Positions 36,801-46,459 of a stretch of DNA of 64,000 nucleotides are shown here, piece by piece. The notes beneath the pieces were generated by a model that saw only the letters and a list, made by a program, of their open reading frames with translations, made no database searches and had not been told where the DNA came from. A program made the position numbers and the translations under genes. The DNA is from Stenogyne calaminthoides. Lineage: Eukaryota > Streptophyta > Magnoliopsida > Lamiales > Lamiaceae. Position 1 is the stretch's first letter, and each line of letters starts with the position of its first letter. Where the stretch lies: the NCBI GenBank assembly GCA_037126765.1, contig JBBCBC010000062.1, positions 186,001 through 250,000 of the forward strand, written 5' to 3'.

Positions 36801-37010
36801 CAAGAGTCCACGAGTCAAACAAAACACATTAAAGGAAAGACATCTTATACGAGAAATCGTTAAGAGAGGAGATATAGATGTGGCAAAGATAGCGTCGAGA
36901 GAGGACAGACCTAGCGAGATCCATTCACAAAGCGTCCGCCTCTGAATACATTCGAGACATGTGAGTGGAATGGGTGTCAAGACCGCTGCCAACTGTTTTG
37001 AGTATAAGTG
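33886..37010 (+). pseudogene. Decayed pol of A3
   Basis: The protease starts at a WVVD-like site near 33891 and is followed by the minisatellite. GAG-pre-integrase and the start of integrase are open at 34323-34634, with LLWHLRLGHINPKR, the PTCESC zinc pair and EIVHTDVCSP (first catalytic Asp). The rest of integrase, RT (about 35490-36190; IYGLKQASRAWNQ near 35890, YVDD-like near 36030) and RNase H (to about 37010) are shifted many times. Compared with A2, many breaks fall at CAG, CTG or CCGG. Confidence 0.8.
34006..34112 (+). repeat. Four-copy minisatellite inside the A3 protease region
   Basis: The same four units as in A1 (2120-2226), with small indels. A2 and A6 have a single unit, so the expansion predates the split of A1 and A3. 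Confidence 0.85.
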
Positions 37011-37112
37011 GGAGAAATTATTAGGTTAGTGTAGGTGACATTAGATGTCACGGACTACGCGAGATATGTTGTAGTATACTTAAAAAAGCGACTTTGAGTA
37101 TAAGTGGGAGAT

Positions 37113-38965
37113 TGTTGGGATTATCTTGAAAAGTATGCTTTTTTACTTTGTATAATCGAAAACTTAATTTTCGGACTTATTTACTTGAAATAAATTGTTT
37201 ATCATCGATGCTTTAAATATGATTGAATGTTACATATATTTACTGCATAATCGTTCAATAATTAAGACGTGTTACATCAGAAGTTAATTTAGTGATACCC
37301 GATCACGAAGATTAAATTAACGATCCATTGTAACTATAAGTACGCCCATTCACGACCTAGATGGAAATGAACAACCATCGCGAAAGGTTGAGGTGTAAGG
37401 CTCGATTGGTTTGTCTTGACCAAGAGATTACACTAGTGCATGACCGATCTTGTTGAATAGGACCTCTGAGGAGGATAAATTCTTGAATCAACAAGGAAGA
37501 ATTAGACCTCGGTGGTTCGTTGTTTCTTAACCTTCGTCCCTTAAATAGGATCACGTGGGATTGGTAACTATTGCTTTGACTTATCATGGGTAGCGAATCA
37601 GAGAGATTCAATACTTTTTATCTTGGGCAATATTATTGGTCACATGTGATTGCTAAGATTTAATCTGAAAGAATCGAATCGTGTGCAAGTACGCTTGCTT
37701 GATTTGCCCCCTTGGGAGGTTCATAAGTTTTATCATACCAAATCTTGCAAGTGGAATTAGTTTCCGGTATGGATAATAATGTTGAACCGTTCCTCGACCA
37801 AGGACAAAAGATATTAATTAACGGAAAGCTATTTCAGTGGCTTGAATTAATTAATGGGCTAGATAATCTTAAACACGGGAAATAATGATCGGGAGCCATA
37901 TTGACTGTAATATGGGTTAAGATGGATGTTGCAATATTAATTATGTAGTGGGATTAATTAATATTTATGGGCTTGAATTATATTTTGGCTCAATATTAGA
38001 TATTCAAGATCCATTAGAAGGTCCAATCTTAATTCTTCTAAAGGCCCCCTGAGTAGCCCAACATATAGTCCAATAACTGAAAATGTGATTAAAATAAAAT
38101 AAATATTGTTGCTTATATTTCCTCTAAATTTTTGAAATTTATGGATAAATGAGGGAGAAAGATTTTCTTTGAATTTTGTTATGGAATGAAGATATGTATT
38201 CTTGGAATACAAGATTATCTCATTAAATTCAAGAAATCTCCCACTTGGTTATTCATAATGATATTTCAAAAATTTTTTAAAATAGAGGGCAAGAAAGATT
38301 TTCTTGATTTTCTTGAAAAGATATTATGGAAGATATGTATTTCTTAAAATACAAGAATATCTCATAAATTCAAGAAGATCCAAATCTTGGATTCTTGCAC
38401 ACTGTATTTTTCAAAAATAATGCCATATTATAGAGGAGGTGAAATATTGTGGAATATTTTAATTATGGGAAAAAGAATATAAGGGATATATTCAAGATTT
38501 CTTGGTGACCAAGAAAAGTCTTTTCCCACATTGAAATATCACTAAAATTTCGACCACTCTCTCACCTATAAATAGGGGATGATTAGTTCATTCCCAAGTA
38601 CAATTCCATGTGCTGGAAATATTAGCAAATCCACATAAGTGGTGCAACAAAGTTTATTTTTTCCTTTTGTTAATTGTTCATGAAGTATCCTTCCACCGGA
38701 TTGTCGAGCAAGGGCTAAGGGAATACTTGGGAAGTCCTTTTGGTTAGTCCGTCCGACCAAAGCCACTGCCATCCCGAGAGGTACGTTCACGTAAACCCGT
38801 AGATTCCGCATGCGTAGGTTTTACTTGGCTTTTTATATGCATGATATGTTGTTGCAATTATTATTTGAATTAATATAGGATTAATTCATGCTAGTAATAA
38901 TTAATGAATTAAATTTGTATTTAAATATTCACCCCGAATAGATCTGTGCAACTCGTTCCCCAACA
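37113..38965 (+). repeat. A3 3' LTR
   Basis: TGTTGGGATTATCTTG to CCCCAACA, 1853 bp, preceded by taagtgggagat. In the first 250 bp nearly all differences from the A3 5' LTR are at CTG or CAG (for example actg at 29967 versus cttg at 37125), often as shifted or extra bases. Confidence 0.92.
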
Positions 38966-38970
38966 GCATA

Positions 38971-40324
38971 TAAATTGTGGTTTTTAATTCGATTCGTTCG
39001 GATTCATTTTGCCTCGTGAGAAAATCCACGAGTAGATTAGGATTTGTTTGATTTGATCAATGTAATAGACTAGTCTAGATCTAGGTTTATTTATTTTTTG
39101 TAAATAAATTGTAACCGGATCGGAAACGGAGGCAGAGACAAAGAATTAAAGGATAAAATCTAGAACCGGCGAAGCGGTTCATAGTCGTAACAAACGCAAG
39201 GGGGAGGCACGCGCGACGCGACGCACGAGGCGCTGCATGGGCGCAGGCGAGGCCGAGGGCCGTCTTGAGCGGATCATGCGGACGGAGGCGAAGACGACGC
39301 GGCGCTGGATGCGCGGTGTTGCTGAAGTTCCGGGGCGAGGCGAGGTCGGGCGAAGGCTGCGTCGGGCTTGCTGTATGCGCGCGACGCTTACCGAGCCCTA
39401 CCGAGGCCGCCGAGGCCGACACGGGTGATGCCGCCGAGGCCGAAGAGCGGCGCCGGCGATCTTGTACACAAGCCAAGCAAGACGGCGATGGCTGCCGCCA
39501 AGTGGCCGGCCGGATTCGGGCGTGCATCCCGGCTGCGAGCTACATGGCGTGGCGTTTCGAGACGGAGTTTTTTTTTGAGACGATCGAGTGGGAGAAATTC
39601 AAGACAGCGTTTCTTCAAAATCAAGTCAAGAAAAATCAAACCATGACAATTGGATAATTTGTGCCCAATATGTTTATTTTTCCGCTTTGCTTGATTTATT
39701 ATTGTGTTATCTTATGCTTTATTTAATTTGTTTAAATGTGTTTGCATGAGAGTTGCCCAATGAAAAAATCTCACCGTCAAAATTACTAAGTATGTTTAAA
39801 TAATTAATTGACAATTTTATTCCGGATAATAAAATTGAATTAATTTTGACCTACATGATTTATTTATTTGTGAATTCTTTTGGAGAAATTCCCCCCACGG
39901 GACGGTCAAAAGTTAGTTTTCACATGAATAAATTCCAAATGGATGATTGAGGATTATTACTAGTGGCGACGATAACCCTCCCCACGAGGCTCGTTCAAAG
40001 CGAAATAAAAATCCTGTATTTAATCATGGTTATTACTTAGGTATAAAATTGATATGCATATACTTCCCCGAAGTTCCTATCAATTTTATATTGGTCAAGT
40101 GGGAGCCAACTATTAATCTGGATATTAAAGGTTTGTAACTGTTCTTGTTTGTAACCTGCTTGAATGTGTTTAAATAATGACCCACCCCACGTGGCTTATT
40201 TAAACTGTTTTGAGATGTTGGCTGATGCATGTTCATATTTTTTTGAGATTTTAAATATGATGCATGTGATCTAACCTTGTGATATATTTGTGCTTATGCA
40301 TATTATTGTTTATTTCAGTTCATC
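38971..40324 (+). other. A2 leader (continued) with GC-rich block (39150-39545)
   Basis: Untranslated leader up to the gag ATG at 40325. The GC-rich block has open frames of 83-146 codons on both strands, but none is shared with the other copies. The flank gagtgggagaaattcaagac and ccatgacaattggataattt are conserved. Confidence 0.65.
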
Positions 40325-41305
40325 ATGTCGCAACCTTCTAATCCACTGTCCAATATACTTAAAGACAATCTGTTTACTGGTGAAAACTATTTTGATTGGA
40401 AATACAAACTAAAACCTGTCCTAACCGCATCACCTTCAAAATGGGTACTTGATACACCAAAACCCGAAAAACTAACTAAGGACGCCGGAATATGGGATGA
40501 GATGATTTATGGTGAATGGGAGCTGGTAAATGAATTGATGAAGGATACAATTCTGGCACATATGTCAGATGCGTTGAAACACCTTCATCAAGAATATGAG
40601 TCAGCTACAGACATCTTACAGAATCTCGAAGCGATGTTCGCACATCAGACCCATATGGCAATCCAAAGTGTGAAGCAAGAAATTACCGAATTAAAAATGG
40701 AAAAAGGGACGACTGCAGCGCAACACGTCCTTAGGGTTATGGTGTTATTCGAGGAACTTGAGATCCTCGGCGAAAAATGTGATTTCAAGACTAAGATTGA
40801 TTTCATTCTCCAATCCTTACCAAAGAGCTATAATTACCACTATCTTGAGTATTTAATGGAAGATCTAGATTTTACAGTGGATAATCTAGTAAATGCTCTC
40901 ACTTTGGTTGAAAGGGAAAGGGAGCGCGAGGAAAAGAACTTGGGAAAACAGAAATCTTCTTTTCATCCTAGGTCAAGTGGTGATCAGGATGATGAAAAGA
41001 GAAGAAAGTTGAACCAAGCTGACTCAAGCATGAGGAAAGTTTTGGAAATCGGGAGAGTAGGACATTCGAGGGCAGCCTGTTCCAATCCCAAAAGGAATGG
41101 AAAGAAAGGTAATTCTCACGCACTAGTTGTTGAAACTTGTTTAGCGGCGTATGCCTCCCATTTATGGGTAGTGGATACGGGGTCCACCGATCATGTTTGT
41201 TTCACTTTACAGGGGTTCAAGCGGACCCGGCAACTTAGTGGGAGTGAGATCCTCATCACACTGGGCGATGCTACGAGAGTGCCACTCACGAAATGCATCC
41301 TATAA
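40325..41305 (+). CDS. Gag-protease of A2, protease truncated by deletion
   Basis: A 326-codon frame starting MSQPSNPLSNILKDN after cagttcatc. Residues 10-190 are the copia gag domain (FTGENYFDWKYKLKP, later ELKMEKGTT and ILQSLPKSYNY). The zinc knuckle near residues 245-260 has lost both leading cysteines and keeps GHSRAAC. The aspartic protease active site is residues 282-288 (VVDTGST, catalytic Asp 284). The frame then ends early at KCIL, because about 240 bp present in A6 (59800-60045) are missing after GDATRV. The C-terminal half of protease and its flap are lost and the frame to integrase is broken. Gag itself may be able to assemble; protease is very likely inactive. Confidence 0.82.
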   Translation: MSQPSNPLSNILKDNLFTGENYFDWKYKLKPVLTASPSKWVLDTPKPEKLTKDAGIWDEMIYGEWELVNELMKDTILAHMSDALKHLHQEYESATDILQNLEAMFAHQTHMAIQSVKQEITELKMEKGTTAAQHVLRVMVLFEELEILGEKCDFKTKIDFILQSLPKSYNYHYLEYLMEDLDFTVDNLVNALTLVEREREREEKNLGKQKSSFHPRSSGDQDDEKRRKLNQADSSMRKVLEIGRVGHSRAACSNPKRNGKKGNSHALVVETCLAAYASHLWVVDTGSTDHVCFTLQGFKRTRQLSGSEILITLGDATRVPLTKCIL

Positions 41306-42020
41306 CACATCAACTATTTCCGACAAAAGAAAACGTTTATCAGACGTGAACGAGACACTTCTATGGAATCTAAGATTGGGACATATAAATCCAAAGAGGA
41401 TCCAAAGGTTGGTGCAAGACGGTTCACTGGAGTTTCTCCAAGTCGAACCAATTCCAACCTGCGAATCATGTTTGGAGGGTAAAATGACCAAGAGGGCATT
41501 TGGAGCCAAGGGGAATAGAGCCAACGAAGTGTTAGAAATCGTTCACACAGATGTATGTGGTCCAATGTCAACCAAAGCAATAGGAGGTTATGAGTATTTC
41601 GTCACTTTTATTGATGATTACTCAAGGTACGGTTATATTTTCCTTATGAAGCATAAATCTGAGACCTTTGAGAAATTCAAAGAATTTAAGGCTCAAGCAG
41701 AGAATCATAGGGAAAAATGTATCAAGTCTCTACGATCCGATCATGGAGGTGAATACCTCAGCGATGAGTTTTTGAACTACTTATCTGATGAAGGGATTGC
41801 ATCCCAGCTAACTGCACCCGGAACCCCTCAACAAAATGGGGTTACAGAGCGAAGAAACATAACTCTTTTGGAAATGGTTAAATCTATGATGAGTTATCTT
41901 GGATCTTCCCAAGTCCTTCGGGGTCATGCCTTGAAAAATGAGCCTACACATTCTCGAACTTGGTGCCATCCAAATCGGTTCCCAAAACTCCCAAAGAATT
42001 GTGGACCCAAGCAAGCCTAG
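41298..42020 (+). pseudogene. Integrase region of A2
   Basis: The frame from the deletion joint onward is open to 42020. It shows GAG-pre-integrase (LLWNLRLGHINPKRIQRL), the CESC zinc pair, and the catalytic triad in order: Asp in EIVHTDVCGP, Asp in LRSDHGGEY, Glu in GVTERRN. YEYFVTFIDDYSRYGYIF lies between. After SMMSYLGSSQ it diverges from the A6 reading (which keeps SYADLPKSFWGYALQ) because of nearby indels. The C-terminal part is resumed in another frame at 42080. It has no start codon of its own, since it was part of a polyprotein. Confidence 0.8.
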
Positions 42021-42079
42021 TTTGAGACACATAAGGATTTGGGGGTGTCCGCCCACGTGTTGGATAAGGAAGCCGTAAA

Positions 42080-43852
42080 TTGGATCCTCGATCAGAATTA
42101 AGGTTGTTTGTGGGATACCCCGAGGGAACAAAAGGGTGTATGTTTTATGGTCCCGAAGATCAAAAGGTGGTCATAAGCACCCACTTTAGAGTTTTGGAAG
42201 AAGACTATATGAACGAAAGAAGACCCATAAGTGAGATTACCTTAAATGAGCTAAGGGGGCTAACCTCAATGCCAACTGTACAAGATAACATACCAAAAGA
42301 CACACTTGCACAACCGAAACCTCGTCGTAGTGGGAGGGTTATGAAACAGCCCGAGAGATTCATGGGAATAGGAGAGTCCTCGGACTTGATTCCCGGACAA
42401 GACGAATCAGACCCATGGACATATGACGAGGCAATCCAAGACAAGGATGCAGATTCTTGGCAAACAGCAATGAAAGCCGAAATGGGTTCTATGAATCATA
42501 ACAGAGTGTGGGAGCTAGTCGAACCACTTAATGGGGTCAAACCCATTGGTTGCAAGTGGGTGTATAAGAGAAAAAGAGGACCGGACGGGAAGGTGGAAAC
42601 CTTCAAAGCAAGACTCGTGGTGAAAGGTTATACTCAGAAAGAAGGGATCGATTATGAGGAAACTTTTTCGCCCATAGCCATGCTCAAGTCCATCCGTATT
42701 CTCTTATCGATTGTTGCGCATCTCGACTTTGAAATCTGGCAAATGGATGTCAAGACAGCTTTCCTTAACGGAAGTCTTGATGAAGAGATCTATATGCAAC
42801 AACCCCAAGGCTTCATTGAAAAAGGCCAAGAACACCTAGTTTGTAAGCTCATGAAGTCCATATATGGACTCAAACAGGTATCCAGAGCTTGGAACCAATG
42901 TTTTGATCATGTTATAAATTCTTATGGGTTCAATCAAAATGAGTTCGAAAGTTATGTGTACAAAAAGTGTGTCGGAACTGCATTGGTATTCTTAGTACTA
43001 TACGTAGACGACATTCTGATCATCGGGAACGATGTAAAGGTGTTATCAGACGTAAGGGCATGGCTTTCAAAACAGTTTGATATGAAGGACTTAGGGGAAG
43101 CCGCACACATCCTTGGGATCAAGATCACTCGAGAACGCAAGAAAAGGATGATATGTTTGTCGCAAGCTTCTTACATAGACACTGTCTTGAAACAATTCAG
43201 CATGCAGAATTCCAAGAAAGGCTTCGTACCTTTCAGACATGGAATCCATCTATCCAAGAAAATGTGCCCTAAGACGCAAAAGGAGATAGATGACATGAGA
43301 GACATTCTTTATGCTTCGGCTGTCGGAAGCCTTATGTATGCAATGTTGTGTACGAGACCGGATATCTACTTTGTCGTTGGCATGGTGGCAAGATATCAAA
43401 GTAACCCGGGGAAAGAACATTGGACGGCAGTTAAAAACATTTTGAAGTATCTGAAAAGAACTCGGGATAGAATGTTAATTTATCAGTCAGATAGTCTAAT
43501 CCCCATCGGCTACACGGACTCGGATTTCCAATCAGACATAGACTCTAGAAAATCTACCTCCGGTAGTGTGTTTTGCATGGGGGAAGGATCCGTGACATGT
43601 AGAAGCGTCAAGCAGAAATGCGTCGCAGATTCTACCATGGAAGACGAATATGTAGCTGCTTGCAAGGCAGCGAAAGAAGCGGTATGGCTCAAGAACTTCC
43701 TAGTGGACTTAAATGTAGTTCCGAATTTGCCCAGCAGAATCACTGTTTATTGTGACATTGCCGGAGCAGTTGCAAATTCAAGGGAACCAAGAGCTCACAA
43801 GGCCAACAAACACATTGAAAGGAAATACCATCTTATACGAGAGGAGATATAG
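42080..43852 (+). CDS. Reverse transcriptase-RNase H of A2, 590 codons open
   Basis: Residues 1-45 are the end of integrase (FVGYPEGTKGCMFY), 46-140 a connector, 140-400 RT and 410-590 RNase H. RT catalytic residues are Asp 223 (QMDVKTAFLNG) and the YVDD box at 308-311 (LYVDDILIIGND). RNase H has Asp 480 (YTDSDF) and DEY at 522-524 where A7 reads AEY. CDI at 558-560 replaces the usual CDN, a change next to the catalytic Asp. A deletion of about 12-13 bp near 43843 removes the VKRG segment present in A7 and brings an early stop at 43850; the original stop is at 43972. It reads as polyprotein, so ATG 42080 is only the first in frame. This is the longest copia frame in the window. Confidence 0.88.
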   Translation: MDPRSELRLFVGYPEGTKGCMFYGPEDQKVVISTHFRVLEEDYMNERRPISEITLNELRGLTSMPTVQDNIPKDTLAQPKPRRSGRVMKQPERFMGIGESSDLIPGQDESDPWTYDEAIQDKDADSWQTAMKAEMGSMNHNRVWELVEPLNGVKPIGCKWVYKRKRGPDGKVETFKARLVVKGYTQKEGIDYEETFSPIAMLKSIRILLSIVAHLDFEIWQMDVKTAFLNGSLDEEIYMQQPQGFIEKGQEHLVCKLMKSIYGLKQVSRAWNQCFDHVINSYGFNQNEFESYVYKKCVGTALVFLVLYVDDILIIGNDVKVLSDVRAWLSKQFDMKDLGEAAHILGIKITRERKKRMICLSQASYIDTVLKQFSMQNSKKGFVPFRHGIHLSKKMCPKTQKEIDDMRDILYASAVGSLMYAMLCTRPDIYFVVGMVARYQSNPGKEHWTAVKNILKYLKRTRDRMLIYQSDSLIPIGYTDSDFQSDIDSRKSTSGSVFCMGEGSVTCRSVKQKCVADSTMEDEYVAACKAAKEAVWLKNFLVDLNVVPNLPSRITVYCDIAGAVANSREPRAHKANKHIERKYHLIREEI

Positions 43853-43968
43853 ATATGGCAAAGATAGCGTCTGAAGACAACCTAGCAGATCCATTCACAA
43901 AGGGTCTGCCTCTGAATACATTTGAGAGACATGTGGAAGGAATGGGTGTCAAGACCGTTGCCAATCTG

Positions 43969-44091
43969 CTTTGAGTATAAGTGGGAGAAATTATTAGGTT
44001 CGTGTAGGTGACATTAGATGTCACGTATTAGGAACTACACGAGACATGTTGTAGTATACTTAAAAGCAGACTTTGAGTATAAGTGGGAGAT
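43969..44091 (+). promoter_or_regulatory. Duplicated polypurine-tract segment of A2
   Basis: ctttgagtataagtgggaga occurs at 43969-43988 and again at 44071-44090, 102 bp apart; the second abuts the 3' LTR. The first overlaps the natural RNase H stop codon (43972-43974). A1, A3, A5 and A7 have both copies; in A7 they are 62667-62686 and 62565-62584 on the minus strand, with the same spacing. Confidence 0.8.
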
Positions 44092-45930
44092 TGTTGGGAT
44101 TATACTGAAAAGTATGCTTTTACTTTGTATAATCAAAACTGAATTTTGGACTTATTTACTGAAATAAATTGTTTATCACTGATGCTTTAAATATCATTGA
44201 ATGTTACATATATTTACTGCATAACTGTTCAATAAATAGTACGTGTTACATTGTAGTTAATTTAGTGATACCAGATCACAGAAGATTAAATTAACAATCC
44301 CTTGTAACTAAAAGTACACCATTCACGACCTAGATGAAAATGAACAATCCATCGTGAAAGGTTGAAGTGTAAGGCTCAGATTGGCTTGTCTTGACCAAGT
44401 GATTACACTAGTGCATGAGTGATGCACTAAATAGGACCTACAAGAGGACAAATTCTTCAGAACTGAACAAGGAAGAATTAGACCTCAGTGGTTCGTTATT
44501 TCTTAATCTTCGTTCCTTAAATAGGATCACGTGTGGTTGGTAACTATTGCTTTGACTTATCATGGGTAGAGAATCAACGAGATTCAATACTTTTTATCTT
44601 GGGCAATATTATTGGTCACATGTGATGGCTAAGATTTAATACGGAGAATCGTGTGCAAGTACGATTGTTCGATTTGCCCCCTTGGGAGGTTCATAAGTTT
44701 TATCATATCAAATCTTGCAAGTGGAACTAGTTTCCGGTATGAGTAATAATGTTGAATCGTTCCTTAACCGAGGAAAAAAAATATATTAATTAACGGAAAG
44801 CTATTTCAGTGGCTTGAATTAATTAATGGGCTAGATAATCTTAAACACGGGAAATAATAACCGGGAGCCATATTGACTGTAATATGGGTTAAGATGGATA
44901 GTGCAATATTAATTATGTAGTGGGATTAATTAATATTTATGGGCTTGAATAATATTGTGGCTCAATATTGATAATTCAAGATCCATTGGAAGGTCCAATC
45001 TTAATTCTCCTAAAGGCCCCATTAGTAGCCCAACATAAAATCCTATAACTGAAAAAGGTGTTTAAAATAAAATAAATATTGTTGACTTATTTTTTCCATG
45101 TTTTTTGAAATTTATGGATATAAAGGGAAGAAAGATTTTCTTTGAATTTTGTTATGGAATGAAGATATGAATTCTTGGAATACAAGAATATCTCATTAAA
45201 TTCAAGAAATCTCCCACTTGGTTATCCATAGGGAAATTTTCGAAAATTTTGATAATTAAGGGAAATAAAGATTTTCTTGGTTTTCTTGAAAAGATATTAT
45301 GGGAGATATGTATTTCTTGAAATACAAGAATATCTCATAAATTCAAGAAGATCCAAATCTTGGATTCTTGCCTTATAATTTTCGAAATTAATTCATAACA
45401 AAGAGTAGGTGGGATTTTGTGGAATATTATAATTATGGGAAAAGAATATAGGAGATATATTCAAGATTTCTTGGAGATCAAGAAAATATTTTCCCACATT
45501 ATTTTTGACCTAATAATTCGACCACCTCCACTCTATAAATAGGGGATGACTCTTTCATTCCCAAGTACAATTTCATGTGCTGGAAAAATTAGCAAATCCA
45601 CAAAGGTGGTGCAACATAATTTATTTTCCTTTTGTTAATTGTTCGCAAGTGTCCTACCACCGGATAGTCGAGCAAGGATTAAGGGAATACTTGGGAAGTT
45701 CTTTTGGTGTGTCTAATAAATAAAGCCATTGCCATCCCAAGAGGTACGTACACGTAAACTCGTAGAATTCCGCATGCATAGGATTTACGTGATTTAATTA
45801 AATGCATGATTTGTTGTTGGATTATTATTTGAATTAATATATGATTAATTCATGCTAGTAATAATTATAAGAATTAAATTTGTATTTAAATATTCACCCC
45901 AAATAGATCTGTGCAACTTATTCCCCAACA
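44092..45930 (+). repeat. A2 3' LTR
   Basis: 1839 bp, TGTTGGGATTATACTG to CCCCAACA. TATA box tataaatagg at about 45534. Very similar to the two 5' LTR pieces. Followed by caaaa, the right target-site duplication. Confidence 0.94.
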
Positions 45931-45935
45931 CAAAA

Positions 45936-46459
45936 GTGACCTGATCAGATGACCAAAAAAGATAAGCTAATCAGAAGAGGATCAGATGTGCTAACCTGAT
46001 GCAGATGACCTGATGATATCCTGATATGTTGACCTAAAGATGTGTTGATCAGATCAGTCGAGCTGATCAGATCAGGCAAGAAGAAATCAGATAGATTGAG
46101 TCAAGTGACCTGAGGGTCAGGATGTCTGAAGTCAGAAGAGCTGAACTCAATAAGCCTGAGTGTCAGTATGCCTGATCAGACAAGGTCCGCTGAAGAAAAG
46201 TCTGCTGAATCAAGAATCCTGAGTAAAAGTATCCTGAAACTCGGAAGAATCCTGAGACTCAGAAGAATCCTGAAGACTCAGAAGAATCTTGAAGACTCAG
46301 AAGAATCCTGAAGACTCAGAAGAATCCTGAAGACTCAGAGAAACCTGAAGACTCTGAAGATCCTGAAGAATATAGCCGTTAGATTCAACTAACGTGGACC
46401 AATGAGAGGAAGACAATCAGCCTGAAAAAGCTGTAGAAATTAAAGAATAAGTGGGAGAA
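45936..46459 (+). repeat. B 5' LTR, second segment (after A2)
   Basis: It continues the B LTR at gtgacctgatcagatgacc and matches about 50220-50735 of the 3' LTR, including six tandem cctgaagactcagaagaat units (46230-46345). It stops near 46440-46459, where sequence from family A begins. It is less similar to the 3' LTR than the third segment is. Confidence 0.8.

Larger units (their letters stand above)
29955..38965 (+). mobile_element. Ty1/Copia retrotransposon A3 (family A), inserted in the A2 leader
   Basis: It has complete LTRs (29955-31792, 37113-38965) and a perfect 5-bp duplication gcata (29950-29954 and 38966-38970). The uninterrupted leader in A3 itself reads gcatgcatataaacc at the matching site, which confirms the joint. 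The internal part is the full copia order but heavily broken, and it shares the gag deletion and protease minisatellite with A1. It is the sister of A1 rather than of its host A2. Confidence 0.93.
12317..45930 (+). mobile_element. Ty1/Copia retrotransposon A2 (family A), nested in B and hosting D and A3
   Basis: The 5' LTR lies in two pieces (12317-12971 and 28642-29800) because D inserted into it. The leader is split by A3 after 29954. The coding part runs 40325-43974 and the 3' LTR 44092-45930. Flanks are cagaa (12312-12316) and caaaa (45931-45935), a 5-bp duplication with one G/A difference. The intact B 3' LTR reads gatcagaagtgacc at the same point, which confirms the joint. This is the best-preserved family-A copy: gag and RT/RNase H are long open frames. 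The protease has an internal deletion, and a small deletion breaks the end of RNase H. Confidence 0.93.
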
